Shown here: piece after piece, positions 1 to 5,953 of the stretch
Layout of the letters: every line of letters starts with the position of its first letter
Position numbering within the stretch: the first letter of the stretch is position 1
Source of the DNA: Clostridiales bacterium
GTDB lineage: Bacteria > Bacillota > Clostridia > Oscillospirales > Oscillospiraceae
DNA: 7,865 nt
Assembly: GCA_019422005.1 (NCBI GenBank)
Contig: JAHZEF010000109.1
Span: forward strand, 1-7,865
Direction of reading: 5' to 3'
Translations under genes and position numbers: made by a program
Notes under the pieces: generated by a model
What the model was told of the DNA's origin: nothing
What the model saw: only the letters and a program-made list of their open reading frames with translations
The model's database searches: none

Positions 1-1
1 G

Positions 2-1276
2 CTGCTTTCCGGCATATTCCGTCAGCGCTTCAATCAGCTGCAGACCAAATGCCTTAAAATCCGGAAGCCGGATGTCCATACGGAACTCCGCGCTCTCCGC
101 GGGCTCCTGCAGGCCGGCGATCAGAGAATGGAGCGTATAGCCCAGCTGCTTTCCGCGCGCCAGTTCAATCAGAAGCTTGGTGATCAGATAAGCGCCGTCG
201 TCCAGGAAATAGTTTTCCTTCAGGGCACCATGCCCGGAGGTTTCCATTGCCAGCTGCGTGTCCTGGCCGGCCCGGTTCAGCCGAATGGCCTCGTTGATCA
301 CATTGCGGTAGCCGCGCTGGAAGCGGTGGTGGATGCCGCCGTGCTCTGCAATGAACGATGCAAGGCCGGTGGAGGTGATGGAATCCGTGACGATGGTGGT
401 GCCCGGGTGCTCGCGCAGCAGGATGGCCGACAGCATGGCGATCAGGCGGTTGCGGTTGAGTTCGCTGCCGTCGGAGAGGACGGCGCCGGCGCGGTCCACA
501 TCGGTGTCAAAAATGATGCCGAGATCTGCGCCGGTTCTGGCCACCGCTTCGGTGATGGCGGCCATGGCCTCTTCATTTTCCGGATTCGGGATGTGATTGG
601 GGAAGGAACCGTCTGGCTCAAGAAACTGGCTGCCGCTTGTGTCGGCGCCCAGCGGCTGCAGCACCTTGTCCGCATAAAAGCCGCCTGCGCCGTTGCCGGC
701 GTCCACAACGATCCGAAATCCCTCCAGAGGCCTGCTGCAGCCGGCGGCGCTGCGGACCCGGTCCACCAGCAGGCCGGCGTAGGCATCCATGAACGTGCCG
801 GCCTCCACCGTCCCGGCGGGCAGGCCGGTGTGACGGTCGGAGGCGGCCAAAGTCAGGATGGCGGTGATATCCGCTTTTTCCAGGCCGCCGTCCCGGGTGA
901 AAAACTTAAACCCGTTGCGATGGAAGGGGAGATGGCTGGCAGTGATCATGACGGCGGCGTCAAAGCAATACCCCTCGGTCACTGTGGACATGAACATGGC
1001 GGGCGTGGAAGCCATGCCGAAGTCGGTGACCAGAAGGCCTTCCCGGGCCATGGCACTGCAGATCCAGTCTGCCAGCGCTTCGCCGGACAGGCGGGAATCG
1101 CGGCCCACACTGACGCGGACAGGGCGGCCTGCACCAAGCCGCTCCTGCAGCCAGAGGGCGAAGCCGCGGCCAATGTCGCAGCTTGCCTGCTCGGTCAGCG
1201 TGACCGGCTGATGCTCCACGCCGGCCAGGGCGACTCCGCGGATGTCGCTGCCGTTTTGCAGATGTAAGTAATCCAT
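2..1276 (-). CDS. Phosphomannomutase/phosphoglucomutase-family protein (partial, C-terminus beyond window)
   Basis: Alpha-D-phosphohexomutase: moves a phosphate between C1 and C6 of a hexose phosphate in the cytoplasm, feeding glycogen, cell-wall or nucleotide-sugar synthesis. 425 residues are visible and no stop is reached, so the gene runs off the left edge. The start at 1276 has AGGAGG (1285-1290) eight bases upstream. Family marks seen: the phosphoserine loop ITASHLPFHRNG around residues 111-122 (Ser114 is the expected phosphorylated serine), the metal loop DTDVDR at 257-262, and the sugar-binding loop METSGHGA at 344-351. The usual TASHNP loop reads TASHLP here, a variant known from a subgroup of bacterial and plant-plastid homologues, so substrate specificity (mannose, glucose or glucosamine phosphate) is open. 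It is transcribed divergently from the YgjP-like gene. Family assignment is secure; substrate is inference. Confidence 0.92.
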   Translation of the reverse strand, partial: MDYLHLQNGSDIRGVALAGVEHQPVTLTEQASCDIGRGFALWLQERLGAGRPVRVSVGRDSRLSGEALADWICSAMAREGLLVTDFGMASTPAMFMSTVTEGYCFDAAVMITASHLPFHRNGFKFFTRDGGLEKADITAILTLAASDRHTGLPAGTVEAGTFMDAYAGLLVDRVRSAAGCSRPLEGFRIVVDAGNGAGGFYADKVLQPLGADTSGSQFLEPDGSFPNHIPNPENEEAMAAITEAVARTGADLGIIFDTDVDRAGAVLSDGSELNRNRLIAMLSAILLREHPGTTIVTDSITSTGLASFIAEHGGIHHRFQRGYRNVINEAIRLNRAGQDTQLAMETSGHGALKENYFLDDGAYLITKLLIELARGKQLGYTLHSLIAGLQEPAESAEFRMDIRLPDFKAFGLQLIEALTEYAGKQ

Positions 1277-1290
1277 TTCGACTGCCTCCT

Positions 1291-1380
1291 CAAAATACAG
1301 GAAAATCAACAACAATATTCGCTATCATAAAACAGCATATCACATCATCCAAAACAAATCAACTGCCGTGCTGTATTTTG
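1291..1380. repeat. Widely spaced perfect 10-bp inverted repeat in divergent promoter region
   Basis: CAAAATACAG at 1291-1300 is the exact reverse complement of CTGTATTTTG at 1371-1380. Read in the direction of transcription, each divergent gene therefore has CTGTATTTTG upstream of its start: 14 bases ahead of the phosphohexomutase ATG (touching its ribosome binding site) and 31 bases ahead of the YgjP-like ATG. The arms bracket both candidate minus-strand promoters. It could be a pair of half-sites for one regulator; that is inference. Confidence 0.5.
1324..1362 (-). promoter_or_regulatory. Promoter(s) for the phosphohexomutase gene, two overlapping candidates
   Basis: On the minus strand, TTGATT (1357-1362) and TATGCT (1334-1339) are separated by 17 bases. 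A second pair, TTGGAT (1347-1352) and TATGAT (1324-1329), is also spaced by 17. Either resembles a vegetative sigma promoter and would give a leader of a few tens of bases ahead of the start at 1276. No equally good plus-strand promoter for the YgjP-like gene was found; a TATTTT at 1374-1379 lacks a clear -35. Confidence 0.55.
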
Positions 1381-1411
1381 CGCCGGCAGAAAACGAAAGG
1401 AAAGGACGAAG

Positions 1412-1921
1412 ATGGAATATCGGATCATCCGTTCAGGCCGGCGTACCGCCGCGCTGGAACTGACCCTCCAGATGGAGCTGGTGGTGCGGGTCCCGCAGGG
1501 AATGCCGGACGCCGCCGTGCGGCGCTTTGTGGAGGAGCACCGGGAATGGATCGGCAGGGCGGCGGAAAAGCAGCGCGCACGGCTGGAACGGCATCCGGAG
1601 CCGACGGCGGAGGAAGCGGCGGCACTGCGGGCGCTGGCATGGAAGGTCCTTCCCGCGAAGGCGGCGTATTATGCCGGACAAATGGGCGTAACGCCTTCGG
1701 CGCTTCACATTACCTCTGCAAGAACACGGTTTGGAAGCTGTTCCGGAAAAAACAGCATCAGCTTCTCCTGGCGCCTGATGCAGTATCCGGAGGCAGCCAT
1801 CGACTACGTGGTGGTTCACGAGCTGGCCCATATCCGGCATCACAATCACAGCGCCGCATTTTACAGCTTTGTGGAGAAGATTCTGCCGGACTACCGGGAA
1901 CGGGCGCGTCTGCTGAGGTAA
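1412..1921 (+). CDS. YgjP-like zinc metallopeptidase (DUF45, M48-type), short form
   Basis: Predicted cytoplasmic metal-dependent hydrolase of the YgjP/DUF45 group, 169 residues, no signal peptide or membrane segment. The zinc site is clear: HELAH at residues 136-140 (His136, Glu137 catalytic, His140) and a third ligand in HHNHSAAF, His146. Before it lies the family's RFGSCSGKNSISFSWRL block (about 106-122), which is RWGSCS in most relatives. Many YgjP proteins are about 230 residues; this one has a shorter N-terminal part, as some clostridial homologues do. The ATG at 1412 follows a purine-rich AAAGGA ribosome site (1401-1406). It stands alone, divergent from the phosphohexomutase and convergent with the ABC operon. 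The biological substrate of this family is poorly known; no function beyond metal-dependent hydrolysis is claimed. Confidence 0.88.
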   Translation: MEYRIIRSGRRTAALELTLQMELVVRVPQGMPDAAVRRFVEEHREWIGRAAEKQRARLERHPEPTAEEAAALRALAWKVLPAKAAYYAGQMGVTPSALHITSARTRFGSCSGKNSISFSWRLMQYPEAAIDYVVVHELAHIRHHNHSAAFYSFVEKILPDYRERARLLR

Positions 1922-1942
1922 CCGCCCGCGGGAGGTCAGAAT

Positions 1943-1976
1943 CAGAGCCGCCCGGGCCTGGGCCCGGGCGGCTCTG
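1943..1976. terminator. Perfect GC-rich hairpin between convergent genes, probable bidirectional terminator
   Basis: A 16-base arm (1943-1958) is perfectly complementary to 1961-1976 around a two-base TG centre, so the real loop is probably four bases or more. It lies 22 bases after the YgjP-like stop and 20 bases beyond the permease stop (convergent). Neither side has a real T-run, so it is not a textbook intrinsic terminator; position and perfect symmetry support the call. Confidence 0.6.
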
Positions 1977-1996
1977 CATATCATTCCGGCAGGGGA

Positions 1997-3871
1997 TTAT
2001 TGCTGGTATGACGCCTCCAGGCGTTCCGCCTCTGAACAGAGGATCAGCTGATAGCCGAGTTCTTCCAGATAGTCTGCTGTCCTCGACCCGACGGTGGGGA
2101 TCACGTCCAGGTATGCGCTGCCCAGCGTGACACGCCCCTGCCCCGCCCTGAGGGTGTCTTCCAGGATGTGGGAAAAGCCGATGTAAATATCTGCCATATA
2201 CCGTGTTTCACTGGTGTCTTCAAAGTAATACGGCGCAGAATAACCGATCAGCCCTTCCTGCAGATCGGGCAGAATACAGTCGGTATACAGCGTATACGCT
2301 TCCTCGCTGGTCAGATCCTCGGTTTGATAGGAGAGGGTCTCCGGATCATAGACATTGAGGTAGCTGTAATCCACTGAGGCGGGGGAAACGTCAAAATTCG
2401 GCACGTTGACCAAAGTGATGATGTAGGGGTCCCGGATGATGTCGGCATACTGCCTGGGCAGGCTGGAGGCGTCCAGCCACATCTCCTCCGTACAGTACAA
2501 TTCGTAGGAACGGGACAGGGTTTTCCCGTTTTTCAGCTGATAGATCAAATCGACAACGGTATAGTCGAGATCTTCCCGGTCATCGGGCCAGCGGCGTGCA
2601 AGCGCTTCCTGCTGCTGCTTGCCGCTGATAATGGATTGATGCAGCGTAATCAGATCGGCGAGGTAGGCCTCGTCCGTGACAATGGCGTTTTCCCAGAAGG
2701 AAGAACCGCCCAGCGTAATGCTTTCCACCTCGGAGACATCCGGAACGCGGCGCTCAAAGCCAAAGACATCGAACTCCATCAGGCCGACAGCAGCCAGAAG
2801 GCACAGAGAAAATGCACCGAACCCGATCCACTCGCGCCGGAACACATGGAATGTCTTTTTCAAAAGGATTTCCGACGTGAAATACCCCACGAAACCGCCG
2901 GCCAGGAGGCAGAGCACCATGGCAGGCAGCTGCGGGCCGTTGGAGCCGGAGAAGAATGTGGTGGCGGCCAGTACGCCGAGAACCAGCGAACAGCCTGCCG
3001 TAAAGCAGTATTTCAGGACCGGGCGGAGCGGGCGCACTGCGATCACGTCGCCGGCAGCTTCCATCCGCCGCCTGCGGAACAGGAGGAAGGCGGCCGCCAG
3101 CAGCACGACGCCGGCCGCGGCAATCCAGAACAGATAGCTCCAACCGTGGAAGACGCAGTAATATACCGTCTCGCCGCCTGCTTCCGCAGTCTTTTCCACG
3201 AGATCCATGCGGGCTGCCATATAAAAGGCGGGGGAAAACCGCGCCGGCAGGGTGTATCCGCCGCCCTGCATGCCGTAGACAAAGGTGGAAAGCACGGCGA
3301 CCGTCACGGAATTCAGCACCACAGCGGCAAAATTCAGCAGCAGATACAAAGCCGGCAGCGCCAGAAGCTGGCCGGCGATGGCTGCGCAAAAGGAGGCGGC
3401 GCCGTAGTAGAAGAGGAACTGCAGCAGAACGATACCCAGCCACTGGGCCGCCGCGGAGCAGCCGGGAAGGCCGGTCATGGACGCTGCGCCCCAGCTCAGC
3501 AGCGCGATCAAAAGATTGGGCACCAGGCTGACGGTCAGCGCTGTCAGCAGATTGGTCAGGAAAAAGGCTTCGCGCCGGATGGGCAGGGCCGCCATGGCGT
3601 TTACGCTTTTGGGGTGAAAATACCAGGAATACAGCGCCATGGCGATCAGAGCGGCATAGACGAGATTGATGAGGTTGCCGTACCGGAGCGCCGCATACAG
3701 CACGGTCCGCTGCAGATCGCCCAGATTGAAATAGGGGGAATTCCCCTGCGAGAGGACCGACAGCGGCATGATAACCAGCCAAAGGACAAAGTAGAGGATC
3801 CAGAGCGGGGCAAAGCGTGTCAGGTTCCTGCGGTATACTGTGGCGTTAAAGAACGACGCTCTTGACTGCAT
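1997..3871 (-). CDS. ABC transporter permease with large C-terminal extracytoplasmic domain
   Basis: Membrane subunit of the exporter-like ABC system encoded with the two upstream genes. 624 residues from the ATG at 3871, chosen because GGAGGT (3879-3884) lies seven bases upstream; an earlier in-frame ATG at 3931 would add 20 residues deep inside the ATPase gene and lacks this support. Roughly nine hydrophobic segments are seen at about residues 20-42, 64-84, 104-130, 142-165, 168-198, 245-265, 286-306, 315-335 and 347-366. A cluster of arginines (266-269) marks a cytoplasmic edge. From about 367 to the end is a roughly 258-residue polar, Tyr- and Asp-rich domain without membrane segments, probably outside the cell. 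The start overlaps the end of the ATPase gene by 26 bases, suggesting translational coupling. Clostridial GntR/ABC/permease operons of this type are often linked to export or envelope stress; the substrate is unknown. Confidence 0.85.
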   Translation of the reverse strand: MQSRASFFNATVYRRNLTRFAPLWILYFVLWLVIMPLSVLSQGNSPYFNLGDLQRTVLYAALRYGNLINLVYAALIAMALYSWYFHPKSVNAMAALPIRREAFFLTNLLTALTVSLVPNLLIALLSWGAASMTGLPGCSAAAQWLGIVLLQFLFYYGAASFCAAIAGQLLALPALYLLLNFAAVVLNSVTVAVLSTFVYGMQGGGYTLPARFSPAFYMAARMDLVEKTAEAGGETVYYCVFHGWSYLFWIAAAGVVLLAAAFLLFRRRRMEAAGDVIAVRPLRPVLKYCFTAGCSLVLGVLAATTFFSGSNGPQLPAMVLCLLAGGFVGYFTSEILLKKTFHVFRREWIGFGAFSLCLLAAVGLMEFDVFGFERRVPDVSEVESITLGGSSFWENAIVTDEAYLADLITLHQSIISGKQQQEALARRWPDDREDLDYTVVDLIYQLKNGKTLSRSYELYCTEEMWLDASSLPRQYADIIRDPYIITLVNVPNFDVSPASVDYSYLNVYDPETLSYQTEDLTSEEAYTLYTDCILPDLQEGLIGYSAPYYFEDTSETRYMADIYIGFSHILEDTLRAGQGRVTLGSAYLDVIPTVGSRTADYLEELGYQLILCSEAERLEASYQQ

Positions 3872-4673
3872 AGTCCACACCTCCCAACTCATAAATAAAG
3901 ATTTCCTCCAGAGACAGGGGAAGCAGATCATAGAAAATGGGCAGCGTGGAAGCGATCCGGTCGGATACCTGGCGCTGCGTCCCGCGGACGATCAGGGTGC
4001 GTACGCGGCCTGTGGAGGATTCATGCAGGATTTCCAGATCCTTCGGCAGCGGTTTTTCCGATACCAGCTGTACCTTTACGATATTGTCCTGAAGCTCGGA
4101 CAGGGACCGTTCAAGCAGCATCCTGCCGCTGTTCATGATACCCACGTGATCGCACACGTCTTCCAGGATCAGGCTCCAGACCTGCCGCCGCATCACCGGA
4201 TCCAGGCCGTCCACCGGCTCGTCCAGGATCAAATAGTCCGGCCGGGTGCACAGCGCCAGCCAAAAGGCCGCCTGCTTCTGCATGCCCTTGGAGAGGCGGC
4301 GCATCTGCATCCGCTCGTCCAGGGAGAACGCCTCGCCCAGCGTCCGGTAGAGCGCGCTGTCGAAGCGCGGATAAATGCCGCGGTAATAGCGCATCATATC
4401 GCGGATGGTGGCCTGGGGAAAGTAATAGATTTCATCGGGAATGCTGGCCATTCTGGCCTTGACGCCGGTATTTTCAAAGACAGGCGCGCCGTCGATCAGC
4501 ACCTCTCCGCTGTCCTGCCGCATAACGCCGGTCAGATGACGGAGGATGGTGGTTTTGCCGGCGCCGTTGGGCCCGACCAGGCCGTATACCGCGCCATCCG
4601 GCACGTGGATCTGCAGCGCGTCCAGCGCGCGAAAGCCGTCAAACGTTTTGACGACATGATTCACTGTTATCAT
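3846..4673 (-). CDS. ABC transporter ATP-binding protein lacking the H-loop region
   Basis: Cytoplasmic ATPase subunit partnering the permease downstream, 275 residues. Seen in order: Walker A GPNGAGKTT at 34-42, signature LSKGMQ at 127-132, Walker B YLILDEP at 147-153 (Glu152 catalytic), D-loop GLDP at 156-159. After the D-loop, typical relatives have about 35-40 residues holding a beta-strand and the H-loop (SSHN or THD) before a conserved CDHVGIM-like strand. Here WSLILEDV (166-173) runs straight into CDHVGIM (174-180), so about 20 residues including the switch histidine are missing while the frame is kept. The C-terminal accessory part (about 190-275) is present. The ATG at 4673 has AAGGAG (4681-4686) seven bases upstream, overlapping the end of the GntR gene 11 bases away. 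Family assignment is certain; whether it hydrolyses ATP normally is doubtful. Confidence 0.9.
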   Translation of the reverse strand: MITVNHVVKTFDGFRALDALQIHVPDGAVYGLVGPNGAGKTTILRHLTGVMRQDSGEVLIDGAPVFENTGVKARMASIPDEIYYFPQATIRDMMRYYRGIYPRFDSALYRTLGEAFSLDERMQMRRLSKGMQKQAAFWLALCTRPDYLILDEPVDGLDPVMRRQVWSLILEDVCDHVGIMNSGRMLLERSLSELQDNIVKVQLVSEKPLPKDLEILHESSTGRVRTLIVRGTQRQVSDRIASTLPIFYDLLPLSLEEIFIYELGGVDYAVKSVVL

Positions 4674-4684
4674 GGCGTATCTCC

Positions 4685-5041
4685 TTACAGAAGCGATTGG
4701 ATGCGGGCGGTCAGATCATCCGTTCCGATGCCCAGGTGCAGCAATTCGGTTGCCGTTTCATCAAACATGGCAAACAGCTCGTCGCGCCGGCTGCCGGTGA
4801 CTTCGGACAAAGCGGCGGCAAAGGAACCTTTGCCGGCGATGGAATAGATAAACCCCTCCGCTTCCAGCTCCCGGTAGGCGCGCTGAATGGTATTGGGATT
4901 GATGGCCAGGTCAGCGGCCAGTTCGCGGACGCTGGGCAGTTTGTCGCCGGTGGACAGCACGCCGGACAGGATCAGCTTTCGGAAGCCGTCCTTGACCTGC
5001 TCATAAATTGGTTTGGAATCGCGGTAATTCAGAGTGATCAA
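4685..5041 (-). CDS. GntR-family (YtrA subfamily) transcriptional regulator
   Basis: Short DNA-binding repressor of the YtrA type, 118 residues, which in this subfamily typically controls the ABC genes it precedes. The winged helix-turn-helix spans about residues 10-75: PIYEQVKDG, then LPSVRELAADLAINPNTIQR as the helix-turn-helix, then the RAYRELEAEGFI recognition-side segment and the KGSF wing. Only about 40 residues follow, so there is no large ligand-binding domain, as expected for YtrA-like proteins. The start is TTG at 5041: AGGAGG (5050-5055) sits eight bases upstream and the protein then begins like its relatives (MITLNYR). Longer readings of this frame reach into the alkylation repair gene and past the promoter, so are rejected. 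It is first gene of an operon with the ATPase (11-base gap) and permease. Confidence 0.9.
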   Translation of the reverse strand: MITLNYRDSKPIYEQVKDGFRKLILSGVLSTGDKLPSVRELAADLAINPNTIQRAYRELEAEGFIYSIAGKGSFAAALSEVTGSRRDELFAMFDETATELLHLGIGTDDLTARIQSLL

Positions 5042-5071
5042 TGCCAAACCCTCCTCTCCTTGCGGCGCAAT

Positions 5072-5094
5072 CTGTATTGTGAATACTAGTACAG
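5072..5094. promoter_or_regulatory. Operator-like palindrome at the start of the GntR-ABC operon
   Basis: The 23-base stretch has CTGTA and TACAG ends, and inside it two perfect smaller dyads: GTATT-GTG-AATAC (5074-5086) and TACTAGTA (5084-5091). It begins two bases beyond the -10 box and covers the expected transcription start near 5090, between promoter and the GntR start at 5041. That is where an autorepressing YtrA-type GntR protein would bind. The binding is inference; the dyads are seen. Confidence 0.55.
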
Positions 5095-5096
5095 AT

Positions 5097-5125
5097 AGTA
5101 TAAGGAGAAAACCGGGATTTGTCAA
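5097..5125 (-). promoter_or_regulatory. Near-consensus promoter of the GntR-ABC operon
   Basis: On the minus strand TTGACA (5120-5125) and TATACT (5097-5102) are separated by exactly 17 bases: a perfect -35 and a five-of-six -10 for the vegetative sigma factor. It lies 17 bases after the alkylation repair gene's stop, so the operon does not depend on read-through. A promoter this strong suggests the operon is held off by a repressor, consistent with the palindrome just downstream. Confidence 0.8.
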
Positions 5126-5142
5126 GGACGTCGCGCATATCG

Positions 5143-5826
5143 TCAGGCGCGGCGGCGCAGGGCGCGCAAGGCGTCCTTCTGACCGGACGGCACCCGGCGG
5201 GAATCGATCAGCTTGCCGATGGTCAGATTGTGGGTTTGCAGATCCAGGCTGCCGGCACGCAGCAGGCCGGTGACGCCGGCGGCGTCGCGGGGATAAGCGG
5301 TGGCCAGCGCCCAGGCGACGGCCATGCGCGCGTAGTAACCTTCGTGCGTGACGGCGGGCAGAAGGCGCAGAACGTCCGGCAGATAGGGCGTGTCCAGATA
5401 GTGGGAGAGCATGGAAACGGCGGCGAAGCGCACCTGATATTCTTCGGAAGAGAACAAATATTGCGGAAGCATCGGCCAATAGGCGTCCGGGGAGCGGCCC
5501 ATGCAGTGCAGCGATGAACAGAAGCAGTCGCAGACCGACCAATTGCCGATTTGCGGCACAAAACTGCGGATGTACTCCATTCGCTCCGCATCGGAGAGCC
5601 TGGCCGAGGCAATCAGCAGGCCGCGGAGCATCCGCTCTTCAAAGCAGCGGTCCTCCTCCGACAGCAGGGCGCGCCAGTCGCCGCGGCTGAGCTCCCGGGC
5701 CAGGGCGCGCAGCGCCGGGATCCGTACGCCCAGCATATCCCTGCATCCGGGGATCAGTGCGCTGGAGAACTCCCGATAAGCCGGCTCGGCCATGGCTTCC
5801 AGGCGGGCACGGATGTCTGTGTGCAT
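5143..5826 (-). CDS. AlkD-like DNA alkylation repair protein (HEAT-like repeats)
   Basis: Predicted DNA glycosylase of the AlkD/COG4912 family, which flips out or excises alkylated bases using an all-helical HEAT-like fold. 227 residues, normal for the family. The diagnostic segment NWSVCD at 95-100 gives Trp96 and Asp100, matching the tryptophan and catalytic aspartate region of AlkD, and the AVAWALAT segment near 169-176 (Trp172) matches a second conserved aromatic. The C-terminal LDLQTHNLTIGKLIDSRR (195-211) is also typical of clostridial relatives. The start at 5826 has GGAGGT (5831-5836) four bases upstream; longer readings of the frame to 6039 run through the divergent intergenic region into the antiporter gene and are rejected. 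It is divergent from the antiporter, with its own but unclear promoter. Activity on particular lesions is inferred from the family only. Confidence 0.88.
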   Translation of the reverse strand: MHTDIRARLEAMAEPAYREFSSALIPGCRDMLGVRIPALRALARELSRGDWRALLSEEDRCFEERMLRGLLIASARLSDAERMEYIRSFVPQIGNWSVCDCFCSSLHCMGRSPDAYWPMLPQYLFSSEEYQVRFAAVSMLSHYLDTPYLPDVLRLLPAVTHEGYYARMAVAWALATAYPRDAAGVTGLLRAGSLDLQTHNLTIGKLIDSRRVPSGQKDALRALRRRA

Positions 5827-5953
5827 AGAAACCTCCTTCCCGGAACAGATTTCCGGTATGTGACATAGAATTGAGAATTGAAGCAGATTTGCGGGATGCG
5901 GGCGGCAGGGCTGCAGCAGCGGAGGCGGCCCTGCCCGGAAAGGGGGAAAAGCA
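5827..5953. promoter_or_regulatory. Divergent intergenic region between the AlkD-like gene and the antiporter
   Basis: This must hold both promoters. On the plus strand TAGAAT (5866-5871) is a fair -10 but lacks a good -35; no convincing minus-strand pair is seen. It contains a small dyad CCGGAA-CAGAT-TTCCGG (5840-5856) just upstream of the AlkD-like ribosome binding site, a tandem repeat of GAATTGA (5868-5874 and 5875-5881), and a hairpin described separately. Confidence 0.4.
5904..5935 (+). promoter_or_regulatory. Leader hairpin upstream of the antiporter start
   Basis: GGCAGGGC (5904-5911) pairs with GCCCTGCC (5928-5935); three further pairs inside (one G-U) give an 11-base-pair stem with a ten-base loop (5915-5924). 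It ends 18 bases before the antiporter ATG, directly beside the purine-rich ribosome binding site. It has no T-run, so it is not a terminator; it may affect translation or RNA stability. Function is inference. Confidence 0.4.

Noticed and set aside
128..1267. 379-residue open frame on the plus strand
   Set aside because: Antisense to the phosphohexomutase, whose frame carries all catalytic motifs. The plus-frame protein is low-complexity (Gly, Ala, His, Gln rich) with no ribosome site or recognisable domain; a GC-rich shadow.
1378..2130. 250-residue plus-strand frame overlapping the metallopeptidase
   Set aside because: Runs through the metallopeptidase in another frame and through the terminator hairpin; Gly/Arg/Ala-rich with no motif.
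2636..3865. 409-residue open frame on the plus strand
   Set aside because: Antisense to the permease gene; composition rich in Gln, Gly, Arg and His typical of a shadow of membrane-protein codons. No ribosome site.
5042..5542. N-terminal extension of the GntR gene to an upstream ATG
   Set aside because: The added residues are an out-of-frame reading of the AlkD-like gene and would place the strong promoter and operator inside the coding region; TTG at 5041 with AGGAGG fits the family start.
5840..5856. CCGGAA-CAGAT-TTCCGG dyad as an operator or attenuator of the AlkD-like gene
   Set aside because: Only six base pairs, single copy; noted in the intergenic entry but too short to claim a function.
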